DNA of 64,000 nt from Ophiostoma sp. CBS 140.51. Its lineage: Eukaryota > Ascomycota > Sordariomycetes > Ophiostomatales > Ophiostomataceae. The DNA lies in the NCBI GenBank assembly GCA_029298735.1, contig JANSLP010000003.1:367153-431152 (forward strand), in the 5' to 3' direction. The position numbers and the translations under genes were made by a program. Shown piece by piece: positions 1 through 11,475 of this stretch; position 1 is the stretch's first letter, and each line of letters opens with the position of its first letter. A model generated the notes under the pieces. It searched no databases. It was not told the DNA's origin and saw only the letters and a list, made by a program, of their open reading frames with translations.

Positions 1-3000
1 ATGTCGACAGTGGTGGTGATGATTCCTGACGGTCTGAAGTCATCTTTGCTTCTGTTGTCTGCTTTCTGCTAGCTTTATTTCTCTTGTTGGATTTCCCTCC
101 TGTTCCGCCTTGTCCTCAATCTCTTCAATAATTCACATTCACTTTTGTCTTACCTGGCTCGCTTATCTGCTTAGAAGGATCTACATGTATGTTCTTAGTT
201 TTGGACGTTGTCTTTCTGTTGAATATTTTTGTCTTGGATAATTTTCGTCTTTTCTTGGATAACATTTTGATGTTGCTTTTGGATACGCTCAACACCACAG
301 GACAGTTAATACACGCAACGTCCAAGTCATCTTTGCATTCTAAAATCTCCCAATTTTTCCCACGTCTCTCGTCTATGCTTTGCATGAACTGCTGCGCTTC
401 ACTTGTGGTCCTCTATGATGGCCAACAGCATTGTGACTTGCAGCTTACCTCTACCTGTGTTCCTCTGCCGTTCATAGATTCAGTCCCACTGCGTTCCCAT
501 CCAATATCTCGCCCTTTCCTTAAGGTAAGTAAGCTTATCCCTACATTCCAGAACTGAGGCTCTTCGAACAACAGTCAAGGGGTTCTCTGGCTCACCAGGT
601 ATGTTTATCTTCCTCAAAACACTTGTTCTTCAAGGATCACTTCAAGACCGTTTGATTTCGATTTCTCCAACACCTCCCACGAGCAACAAGCACACCATAG
701 CACATCAAGCGTACTCTCTAGTGGCCGATGCAGTGCCGATCCCTGATCTCCAGCATGGGGCCAGGCTCAAACTGGAAAAGTTGGGCTGGATGAAGTCGGG
801 GTGTTCTGCTCGACCCAACCTTACTCTATGTTGGAGTCGCACCTTGTCCAATGATCAAGGCTTTGATCTCCAGTCGGATTTACTTTTGTGCATCACATTG
901 GCCGTCCTCACCCCTGCAGGTCTGTTTTCGGGCACTATACAGTACCCAAGCCCCCGGCCAAAAATAGTTTCCTTTTTTCTTTAACATCGTCGGATGATGA
1001 AGCAGCCTCCGACAGGGGATGCTTGTGGACGCGGTAGAAGTAGGCAGTGCCCCTTCTTTTTCTCTCTTACTCTTCTCTATTCAGCAAGCTGGAGCACTAA
1101 CACAGGTGATAACAACAGACACAGGACCCAGAACATCAACATCGACAATAGACATGTCGCCGTGACTTGTCGTCTCTCCCGGTTCGATTATCAGCGAGAA
1201 GTCACAAAATGGACGGTAAGTTCCAGAACGAGACGCCAGAAGTTAGAGAACTGATCTCGTTTGACCGGTCCTGAGACAGATGGGGAAATTGACCGTATTG
1301 GAAGGGTCCGCCGTCCACCCTTTCCCATCTCCAGTCTCCCATTCCCCTGTTGTTTCTATCGCTCTCTCTCTCTCTCTCTCCTGACTTACAACGGCCTCAA
1401 ATTACTTTCACATGCCGCACCAACTGCAGCGTCACCGGTCCGTCATTCAACTTTCACCTTTTATCGATCATCGGCTTCATGTGAAGCTGCCGTATTCCGT
1501 CCTCCGTCTGCTCATCAGTGGCAATATTCTTTCACCTCGAACTCTAACAGCTTCCCAACAAGCACTGTCAAGCAACGCCCAGACCAACTGTTACAGGCCC
1601 CGCTCAGGGCTGAACCTTGTCCAGCTGCCATCTCTCTCTTTCCTTTGACGGTGATGACCCCCTGGTGGCTGTCACCCCTCACACTCTTCTTGTTTTCTTC
1701 TTTTCTTTCTTTTTGTGAGTGTCCCGCTTTTTCAATGTGGGTCTTCCCTGGTCACTTTTTTCAGCACAGCTTTTCTGCAGCGTCGTACCACGAAAATCAA
1801 CTCCCCCTCGCAGTTTGAGATGCCATTTTCAAATCCTTCTCAGGGACTGTATGGGCCACTCCATCTCTCTGTTTTCAGTCTCTTTTCGATTTGCCGTCTT
1901 CAGTCTCTGCGTATCGAACACCAGCCTGCGTTTACTCTCTTTCTCTTCTGCCTTCTCAGTCTTGACCTTGTGGATCTCCACCTTTCAAAGATCCCTGTTC
2001 ACCAAACCTCTTTTCTTCAACATCCCTGCAAATACGCTATTTTAGCTGACCAACGATCTCCCACTAAAGTGGGGCTAGGAGGAAACCCTATTTGGTGGCT
2101 CCTTACCCTTTCCGGCCACTAACACGAGAAACGTTGTTCAAAATGTCGAGTGAGTGCGAGACAGACAGGACAGACAGGACGCGAAAGTGACCGTTGGGCC
2201 TAAAATGGTCTGGCTCGTCCAGGACCAACAGACAGGCGACTGACGGCCGACAAGACGACAGAAAACGATTGGACGTCGACAGCCCAACGGACGACCAACA
2301 GACAGCTGACATTCCTTGAACGAGATCCTCCCTTGTCCGCCTGCACGCTACAGCGGATAAGCCTCTGTGACAGCACCGCATCATGCGGTGTCGGCTGTCT
2401 CCGCGGCCGCATCGAGGCCGCCCGCTTTCTTCGCCCATCAGGACCAACATCAACCCGACTCATCCGACTCCCCTAGACGCCAGCAGCACGCTCACTTCTA
2501 TCTCCCTTTTGTGTTGCGCTCCCTTTTCGTGCCTGTTCTGTTTGTGTTTGTGTTTGTGTTTCTGCTTGTACTTCTTCGCTCTGATGCCCGTGGGCATCTA
2601 CATCTTCTTATCTCGCCAGAACCATCTACTGACATCTTTCTCTCACATAACCCCGGAGCTTTCGATGGCTTCAATTTTCTTCGAGTTTCCCAAAGGAGAA
2701 ATTGGCCGCTCGAAGTACACAGTATGTTGTGCCTCATCTTCATCTTCATCTCCGTTGCTTCAATTTGCGTCCATATCTGTGTGATTGCCAGCCGATCTCC
2801 GGGCTTTTTACCTCCTTTTCTTTCTTCCACTTTCTGTTGAGGATATCTCCGGTGCTGAATTAAAAGGGAGATCGCCCCGAAGCTATCAATCAGGCCCCGG
2901 ACTCAGATCAGAAGTAGAGTGAGAAAACGAAGAACAGAGACAAGGAATGCAGAGCACGTGGCCGGGGCCATGAAAAAGAGGATAATTTTCAAAGAAGAGT

Positions 3001-4899
3001 TTTACGAGCTCGCAGTCCGACAGCCAGGAAAGGAGCAACAGTCGCCGGTCAGGGAGAGTCCGACTGAAAGGACCGACAAATTCGCCCGTGCTCGTTGGTT
3101 GCGTTGGCTGCGCTTTGACTGTCGTTCTTTCGATCCTGGGTTTTTTCTTGGATTTCTCAATTTTTCAATCCCCCAATCCTTCGGAACTTGTCCCATGGCA
3201 CAGGGCCCGGTATTCCTCCTCTCTCTTTCTCTTCTGTTGCACTGTCTATGGGGGCACAGTATGTCGTACCGAATAGCAAAACAACAACCATTTTCCCAAT
3301 CTCGATCCATTCTGCTGGATTTCCCCAATCCGTGTGCGCACGTCCTTCACCCTCGCTGTTCTCTGGAAAGGGCACGTACCCAAGGAAAGGGCCATCCTGG
3401 AAAGGGCATCCTGCCGCAACATCCGTGCTCACCCTTCACTGTTTCTCCATTTCTTCCACGTGCTCGTGTCTCCTGTGTCTCGTTTCCGAATTCTTCGTCG
3501 CTTGCTTCCTTCATTTTCTTGTCCTCGCACAGCATGAACCGTCGTACAGGTACAAGAAACGGTTCTACAGAGTAGATTACAAAGATTGCACAGGGTCGTC
3601 GGAAGATTAACTGATACAAGGGACTGTGTGAGGGCTGTCCTACATCCCCGACGTCTGTACTCTTGTGTGCCGCACCTTTTGTATTACACGTCAACTGCCA
3701 CGGTATCGCAAAATATAAATCAAATACGACAGGCGACATGTCTGTATATTTACTTGAAGCTGAAGCAGGCGCTGAAAAGCAATTTCGGATTAATGTTATA
3801 GCGAATTATGATAGTCCTCGCTGCGGCAGGAGCGCATGAACTGCCCCGATGCCGAAAGGGCTCCCTCGCTCCTTCCTTCAGCAGGGACAGGCACTAGATA
3901 GGGAAGGCACTGGAAAATGGCAGGAGCAGCGAACAGGAAGGAACGACCTGTTCGACACTGATAGTAGGGCATAACAAGTGGCCAATGGCAGGGCAACAGA
4001 GGAGGCGTACAAAGAGTAGGTACAAAGAGCAGGAAGAGGGCTAGAGGCGGCAAGGGCAGCTGCCAGAAAGTGGGCGACAGCGACTGCACCGATGCAAAGG
4101 GCAGGAAAAGACTCGACACGGAAGAGTAGGCCAGGACTACGGGAAGCGGCAGATCGAGAGACAAGAGATTCACCATATTCTGCAACGGCAAGAAGAAAAA
4201 GATCCGAATGGTGCGACATGCGCAAAACCGCAGAACCGCAAGAGTAGAGTAACAAACCGAGAACGACGAGGGACATTTCGAATAAACTGGGTGGCTGGGA
4301 GAGTGAGCAAGATTTGATGCCCATCGAGTTGTCTGGTCACCAAGTGGTGAGACAAGAAGGCAGTGGAGCTGGTGAGGTCGTGGAGCTCTCCCCTCCCAAG
4401 GTGAAAGGCCTCACGCCCCAAAATGGATAAGGTGAGAGGTAGAAGCGAAAGGGCAAAGCAGGTAAAAAAAGGAAGTGACTAGGTGGCAAAAGCGAGAGAA
4501 GAAGAAAAAGTGAATGTCAAAAAGTGAGAACAAACCGGGAGCAGACAGAAGTAGGAGAAAAGGCGGGAGAAAAGGTGAGAAAGTGAGAGACGTCGAGGGG
4601 ACGACGAGAGCAAACGCAGCTGTGCTGCTCGCTCTGTCTGCTCTACACTGTCTGCCTCTGGAGGACCCGCCCTTGGCTCGCGTCTGTTAGTGCCCGCAGG
4701 TAGCCTTGCGTCCAGCGCCCAGCTCCGGCGCCAGCACTTACTCCCATAGCCCAGAGCCCATCTACCCCTGCGCCAATCGGTCGCACGCCCTACCGTCAAT
4801 CGACATCCTCGATTTTATATCTACTCTTCTGCCCAGGCGAGGAAGAAGAGAAGAAATCATCATTTTCACCAGTCATTCTGTCACAGTCTCCAAGCGACA
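1..4899. other. Left-flank spacer with no recognisable gene
   Basis: No open frame in this stretch shows family motifs or plausible codon use on either strand. It contains several pyrimidine-rich blocks (around 1030-2100, 2490-2840 and 3380-3540), a (CT)n run near 1362-1381, GACAGACAG-type short repeats near 2157-2320 and TGTTTG repeats near 2539-2565. The last ~150 bases are the purine/pyrimidine-biased leader of the gene starting at 4900. In many Sordariomycetes APN2, COX13 or MAT1-1-3 would lie on this side of the MAT genes, but I see none of them here. Confidence 0.6.
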
Positions 4900-6229
4900 A
4901 TGGAGGATCTCAAGCTTTCCGCCTGCGACATGCTGCTCATCATGCCTCCGGGCATACTGGGCAACGTCCACGATCTTTTCGAGTCCTGCCACGCCTCAGC
5001 GACAATCAACCCCAAAGCCGTGGAAGCTTCCCAGGAACTTCTGGACGCCATGTATGATCACCGCTGCAACCAGCAGCGGTTCTACGCGGCACGGAAAGAA
5101 CTGAAAGAGAGTGTTGCGGAAGCGAAGTCTTTTGATGCCGAGAAGGCAGGTCTGGCTGATGCACTCGACTTTACGTTGAACTCACGCACCAAGTATCACG
5201 ACTCTGTCAAGTTTCTCCTTTCTGTTCTGGGCGAGCTTCAAGCCGACACCGCCGCTCTTAACTCCGTCCTGAAGAAGCTTCAGTGCTTCGACAACCTCCC
5301 CTCGACTTCTTACGTTGTCTGGTACATTGGCCGGCAGCGCGCTGTCTACGCTGCCTTCAAGAAGCTCTTCGAGAAAATCAAGAGAAAGTTGAACTCGCGC
5401 CGCAACAAGCCCTACCCTGGTGAGGAATATGGCCTCAGACCTTTCGAGGACATCATGTACGGCACGGATGGGCAGATCCTCATGTGGAACGACATCATCG
5501 AAGACTGGGATCTTCCCGAGGACATCCATCCATGCCGCGAGATGCCCGGGAGCAATTGGGGGAAGTTTTTCTATGAGATGACGCCGGGAGAATTCTACTC
5601 AAAGGAAAAACGCCTGAAGGTCGAATGGCTTCATCCGCCTCCCTTGAAGAAGCTCATAGAGAGCATGCAAACAACTCATTTTCTCGCAAACTCTGCGACA
5701 CCTGGTCCAGTGAGTCCTTCCGCCACTTATATTTGTTACATTCTTCAAAGTATTCACCATTTTTCATTTAGGCCCCCAACACCTTGAGCCATAAAAATCG
5801 GGTATTGTATTCACCTCTTATTGCCATTCAATCTGGCCTCAAGCTAACACAAAGTGTAGGAATACAACATGAAGCTTGCTGCCGCGACTGGTCTGCCCTA
5901 TCCCCTCTACGACACCGACAACTTGGAGGTACGTGAATGGGAAAGGCATTTGGTACTTGCAAAATGATATACTGATATCATGTTTTATCACAGAGAACGC
6001 CCTATCATTCTGACCTGTCGGCCCTTGTCAACGAGCCTTTTGTGAGTATTGTTTTATCTAATTCAGATATGGGCGGTCAGCACTAACAGTTTCACAGATT
6101 CCCCCTCCTGAGGATATTTCCTGTCCTCACGAGCTGAGCAGCAAGGTGGAAGAGCTTGCAACTGGGGCCGCGCCAGTGGTCCAAGATGTCCAGGAAATGG
6201 AGGCGTTCGTGTACAGGCTGCCACAATAG
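4900..6229 (+). CDS. MAT1-1-2: Probable MAT1-1-2 mating-type protein
   Basis: Four exons fit frame and splice signals: 4900-5709, 5860-5928, 5994-6041 and 6098-6229. All three introns are phase 0 with good GT-AG ends, and the third has a CACTAAC branch-like site. The product is 352 residues. The start is the first ATG after a leader, in CGACAATGG context. MAT1-1-2 proteins of Sordariomycetes are about 300-400 residues, have several introns, and share a conserved HPG/PPF region. Here residues 208-220 read DIHPCREMPGSNW, with His-Pro at 210-211 and Pro-Gly at 216-217, followed by an aromatic, proline-containing stretch. The gene lies directly upstream of MAT1-1-1 on the same strand, where MAT1-1-2 would be expected. 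In Neurospora and Podospora this family is needed for fruiting-body development after fertilisation; its biochemical activity is unknown. The identification rests on position, length, intron structure and this short motif, so a lineage-specific locus gene remains possible. Confidence 0.6.
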
Positions 6230-7073
6230 GTGGCACGTTCCTCCAGGGGCGCAAAAGGGGGGCGGGCGCCCATGCGATGAGAAAGCAAGACACTGGAATA
6301 TGGGCTCGGAGAGTTTACTTTGTGCAAATCGGAATAAAATGCTCTATTAAGAAATGGATCATACATATTGCCCCGTTATTAATGACTGTTGCTTTTCAAA
6401 ACATATGTGACTTGGTACATTTTCTTTTGCCGTCTGAAGAGACAGAGGGCTGTACTGTGCGGCGCAACCAACAAACGCCCTAAGCAGAGCCCAAAACGGG
6501 GACGCTTACTCGGGAGGCAAGTGTCCAAATGAGCCAACATAGTTCGTACTTTACAAAGCATTCCCTCCCACATTTTCTCTCCATAATGCATCTTCCTCTT
6601 CGTCTTTAATCTACATAACAACTTTCATTCTATTTTCTCAAGCTATTGCAGTTCCAACTGAAGAGACATCTTTTATCTTGCCTACTTTGTCTCAATCTCT
6701 CTCTTTCGGCTCAACCGACGAGATATTTGTTTATTTCATCTTTCCCTTCTCATCCCAATCCGTCATTCGATCCAACTGAAGAGACATCTTTCATCCCTGC
6801 TCCTTCATCGCAATTCGTGTTTTGTTCCAACTGAAGAGGTATTTTTATCTTGTTCCTGTCATCTCAGCCTGTCTTTTTTTTTTGAACTGGAGATATATTC
6901 TTTCCCCCTTATCCATTTCATCTCATGTTTTCCATTCTTGGTTTCAGTTGAAAGATATATTTCATCTTACCCCCTTCATCCCAATTTCTCTAAAACAATT
7001 CTTTTCTTTTTCCCCCTTCATGACAAATTTTCTGTCACTCTTTCTGATTCACGAGCCCATGCCAAGTCTCAAA
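6230..7073. promoter_or_regulatory. MAT1-1-2 to MAT1-1-1 spacer / MAT1-1-1 upstream region
   Basis: The spacer holds the 3' end of the upstream gene and the promoter and leader of MAT1-1-1. Its second half is pyrimidine-rich and is built largely from a degenerate tandem repeat (6653-7006, listed separately). Open reading continues through the repeat into MAT1-1-1 from an ATG at 6822. I regard that as chance, because the translated part only reflects repeat units and is hydrophobic with no family match. Confidence 0.55.
6653..7006 (+). repeat. Six-copy degenerate ~59-bp tandem repeat
   Basis: Six units begin near 6653, 6711, 6771, 6826, 6883 and 6945, spaced 55-62 bases apart. Each unit starts with a version of TCCAACTGAAGAGACATCTT and continues with a T/C-rich half containing TTCATC(T/C)CAAT-like words. 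Units 1, 3 and 4 keep the opening best; units 2, 5 and 6 are more diverged. The array ends about 70 bases before the favoured MAT1-1-1 start, so it lies in its promoter or 5' leader. Confidence 0.75.
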
Positions 7074-9976
7074 ATGGCACCAACAATGGCTGCCGCCAGT
7101 TCGTCCTCTGAGCGACAAGGTAGAAACGCCACTTTTCGACCTCTGAATGCCTTTATGGCATTTCGGTCTTTTTACAGCAAAATGTTGCCACACCGTCCTC
7201 AAAAGGATCGATCCGGTGTCCTGACTGCATTGTGGAGCGACGACCCGTACAAGAACAAGTGGACCATGGTGGCCAAGGTTTTCTTCTATCTTAGAGCAGA
7301 GCTGGGGAAAGATGCGGTGTCCTTGCCATCGTTTCTGGAGCACGCCTGCTCCGTTCTTGGAATTCCACCACTCGATGCCTACTTACAACAGCGCGGGTTT
7401 GCACTGCTCGAGACCAAATCTGGCCATTTGACTTTGATGCGACCTCCTCGGACGTCTCCATTGAGTCCAGCCTCTACGCCCCCTTCAGATGACGGCATCG
7501 ATCAATATCAGACGCAAGCCGAAGCCACAGCACCAAGCAGTTCCGTTTTTCAAGAGTTCAAAGAGAAAAACATGAGAACGCTGGCGGCAGTCAAGTCTTC
7601 ACTTCTAAGTGAAGATACACTGACACACTACGGGGCTACCGAGCCAGTAAAACTCATCGTGGACGAAGATGCTGCCGCCGGGCTTTTTGCCGAGCATCAA
7701 CTACTGCAGGCGGTCTTTGATCGAGGACTAGATGCCGACTTGAGTCGTTTAAGCAATAATGGGAACTCAGATGAGAGGAAAAAGTGGCTTGTCCAAAAGC
7801 TTTACTCCATGTCATACGAGATGCTCATTGGCGGTGAGTTCCCAGTCATTCTTAGCACAAATGGGTTTTCACGTACCATCAAGCACAACCCAAAATCCGC
7901 CGCAGCGCAACTGTTTTCCAATAGCAGGGACCTTGAGTTCAATGTTTTCGTTGTCAACAAATATGACCGCGTCAGGAATCATGTCTTGCACCAGGTCAAA
8001 CCTGGATGTGCCAATACAGAGATTGTGCTGCCAATATCTGGAAGGCAAAAGACTGCGGCTCAAACGGCAGCTGGTCTATTCCGCTCGGATATTTCAAAGA
8101 AGTCTAGGAAGAAGGCCTCAACTCCTCTCACGGCAAATGCAACACCAACATACACGCAAAACATGGCGTACCAGTCAGGAACACATACAGGACGATTCCA
8201 CATCTTCAGTAGCCAGCCATCTCAACTACGCAATAGCATCATCTCCAGTCATGAACTACATGATAATAGCCCCGTCGATCTCTCAGGAGCACCAACGTTA
8301 GACAAAAACAGCCCAAGTTTGGGCAGCAACATCGAGGTCAATCATATGGAGTTCGAGACAGAAAGAGAGATCAGTCATCCCGCCGCATCCAACCACGGTC
8401 AACATAATGGCACCGGACGGGACTCAGAAGGCACTAATGGCAGTATCTTGAGCAGCACCTCACGGCGTGCAGGCCAAAATTATTCATCTAATGGTGAGAC
8501 GGTTGTCAACTTGGAGTATAGCGAGGTTGTAAACAGCAGAAACGCCAATAAGGTCGATGACGGCAGAGAGTGGCTCGACCATGAGTTGGAGCGCATCCAC
8601 GATATCGGGCCCAGTCATGGCAGTGGCAACGGCAACGGCAACAGCGGCATCACGGGTGGCCATCTGTCCGGTGGTGGCCACATTCTCACAGTCAGCAGCA
8701 ACGCCCCGCATGACCTTTACGCTATCCACAGCACGGACAGTAACCACATCGCTCTTCTCAACAACGTCCTCTCGACGCATCTCAACACCATGGGCGGTGA
8801 CAACGAGGCGGCCAACTACATGGACCGTGTGGCATATCTTTCCGCCTCGACTGTCACCTCGTCGGCGGCGGCGTCCTCGACTGCAGCTGCTGCCGCTGTC
8901 TCTTCCTCTTCTCGGCACGGACCTTCCAGAAGACTTGGCAAGCGCAGCCGTGACAGCAGCGATATGGACGGCGACACACTGACTGGCGATGGCAGTCCAC
9001 CTCCCACTCAGGGCGGAGGACGGCCGTCTAAGTCCAAGTCCAAGTCCAAGGCAAAGGCAAAGGGAAAGGCCAAAGAGACGTCAAACGATGTCGATGCCGG
9101 CAGCCCCGCCAAGAAGGTCTGCAGTGGCCACCAGGACAACCAAAATGACGACGAGGACTTGCGCTTCGTGAACGGCTGCAACCGGTACAGCAAGAATATG
9201 AAGACGCCTGAGCCCTTCCCACACGATCGTCCGCCCGTATCATTTGAGGACGACTACCGTGTCAATCTAGCGATCAGCATGCAAGGGGCTACTGGCGAAG
9301 AAGATATGCCGCCCATCACACAGGCTGAGCAATCATCGGCTGTTCCCCTCCACCAGGTTCCTTCTACACCTCCTATGCGTCCCCTGCCCGCCATTCCCAC
9401 CGCCGCTCCCACCACACAGACCATGCCGACAGCCCCATCCGAGCCTGTGATGCAGCCGTTTGGGACCACGCAGCCGCCCATGTTACACCCTGATCAGACC
9501 CAGCAGCAGCACATCCGCTCCTACCAGAGCATGCAGAACATGCATACCATGCGCGCTCTCCAGGATATGCAGACCATGGGCGCCATGCACGGCATGCAGG
9601 CTATGCATCCCATCCCGCCTCAGGGTCTTCCCACCCCAACCTACGACAACAACAGTGCATACATGGGCTACACTTTTGTTCCTCCCCAGACTTCCCAACA
9701 TCATGGTCATCAGCAGCACTCCTTTTGCGGCCATGGCGGTTTGCAATCGCCCGACGATGAGTTCATTGCCATTGACAACTGCCTCGACATGTCGACTGCA
9801 CCCGGTATCCCCATGGACTTTACCGATCCGGACGAGATCCAACGTATCATGGGCTTCTGCGAGAATCTGGGCGGCTCGACGCATGGTATGTACACTTCCA
9901 CCTCCGTTTCTTGAAAAGTCTGATATTGACTGATTCAGCTGTCTTCGATTCCATGGACGATTTCCAGTGGATCTAG
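7074..9976 (+). CDS. MAT1-1-1: MAT1-1-1 alpha-box mating-type transcription factor
   Basis: Two exons, 7074-9885 and 9939-9976, separated by a 53-base intron (GTATGT...TTCAG, phase 1), give about 949 residues. The last exon adds AVFDSMDDFQWI and a stop. The ATG at 7074 was chosen for its AAAATGG context just before the conserved domain; ATGs at 7020, 7059 and 7083 are alternatives. Residues 21-97 form the MATalpha_HMG (alpha-box) DNA-binding domain, with LNAFMAFRSFYS, PQKDRS and LWSDDPYKNKW. This factor specifies MAT1-1 mating identity and activates pheromone and receptor genes in the nucleus. Family members are usually about 300-450 residues, so this one carries a very long tail. The tail has Ser/Ala and Gly/Asn tracts, a basic KRSRD and SK/AK-repeat segment around 620-670 (possible nuclear localisation), Pro-rich stretches, and a Met/Gln-rich repeat around 815-850. 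No intron interrupts the alpha box. It faces SLA2 tail to tail. Confidence 0.9.
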
Positions 9977-10943
9977 ATCTATGTTATTTGTCACTTCAAT
10001 TGTTATTTCTCACACGCATGCTTTGCATCCTAAATTGGAAACATTTTTTATTTCTTTCTTTTTCTTTTTCTTTTCATTTATGTTTTTTATTTCGTCGTTT
10101 CTTTGTTTCTTTGTTTTCTCGCTTTTTTATTTTGATAAATTTAGATGACACTCAAGTGGGTTACGTTTTTTTCTCTACAAAATTTACAAAATTTACAACT
10201 ATTTCCATAAAAGTCTTAAAACAATAAGAACGCCTTTTGTTGACTTCCCCTTTTTTATTTTATTTGTTGACATGCCCTGACTTAGCATTTAGCATGAATT
10301 GCCCCCGGTACTTTTTCTATTTCCCTGGTTCACTACTAGACCCGGGTACCTGGTAAAACACTGGAACATTTGACGCTCTGGAATGCAGGCTAAATTGGTC
10401 CGACCGTTGAACTTTTGGTCTATATTGGCGTTCAAGAAGGACTCGATTGAAACAATTGACAGATCGACGGGTAAACACAATAGTAAGGCGAAACGGATGG
10501 AAGTGGCGGTAATGGCGCGATCATTGACCACAGAAAATCGCACATTCACTCAGATCTCGTTCCAATCTGCAACAGATCGTGGTTGCAGCACAAGGGCGAC
10601 AGGGGTGTCTTGTGCGCTAATGTACTCCACAAAGTTCGCTGAAGATCTGGGGTTACAGTGGATCGTGCAGATTCTTAGGTGCACCTGTGAGACGCCAATG
10701 CGCACGGCGACAGTTGCATGGCCAGACGCTGTGGCCTAAATCTCTTCATCTTTCCGGTCTGTGTCTTCTCTCTTCTCTGCTGTCTTTCCTCTGCTCGAGG
10801 AAAGAGCAATCGACACTGTGTTCCTTCCCTCATCTACATCCAAGTGACTCGGTCTCCCGGCCGACGGACGGTAAGGTCCTGCCCACCTCCCCTCCTTCCC
10901 TCTCTCAAGGACCAAGAAGGTCACCTAGATAAACCGTTTATTC

Positions 10944-11201
10944 AGGTGGCTGGGAAGAGGAGGGGGAAACGGCAGAGATAAGGAAAGAGCGAGGAAAAAA
11001 AGCGGGGGGGATCGAGGAAAGTGAGCTCGAGTCACCTCCCTGCTCGCTTCGAGGAGCTCGAGGTGGCGAAAAAAGCCCCCCCAGGATCCACTTCCTGCAG
11101 GTGCATTCGGTACCTGACCTCAATGTACCTTTTTTACTTGCTCATTGAACCCTCTCGAAGCTCTGGGACGCTCCACTACCTCGAGCTCTTCCCAGCCACC
11201 T
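10944..11201. repeat. 16-bp inverted repeat with ~226-bp loop
   Basis: The left arm AGGTGGCTGGGAAGAG at 10944-10959 is exactly complementary to CTCTTCCCAGCCACCT at 11186-11201. The region between holds further GAGCTC/CTCGAG palindromes. No transposase or coding frame lies between the arms, so it may be a decayed foldback element or chance. Confidence 0.5.
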
Positions 11202-11436
11202 GCCTTTTTTTTGGAGTCTTCCTCGTCCTCCTGGTTCTCTTTCTTGCTCACAGGCCTCCACTTGTACCGCTCTGGAGGCTCCAAGAGCTCAAAGAGCTCG
11301 AGATCATCGACAAATACCGGCTCCACTTTGAGCTCGTCGGGCTCTGTTCCTGGAAGACAGTGACGCAAACCTTACCTCTGCCGTCTATTGGTCGAGGTTG
11401 GATGACGAGGTGGTTGACGAGGGTGTCCGATGTCGA

Positions 11437-11475
11437 TGTCGATCCTCTCTGTCGATCCTCGCTGTCGATCCTCGC
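11437..11475 (+). repeat. 13-bp unit repeated three times
   Basis: The unit TGTCGATCCTCGC occurs three times without spacing; the first copy has CTC in place of CGC at its end. It is a short minisatellite with no associated gene. Confidence 0.7.

Noticed and set aside
6822..7073. N-terminal extension of MAT1-1-1 by about 84 residues
   Set aside because: The extra residues translate the degenerate upstream repeat; the family domain begins soon after the ATG at 7074, which has better start context.
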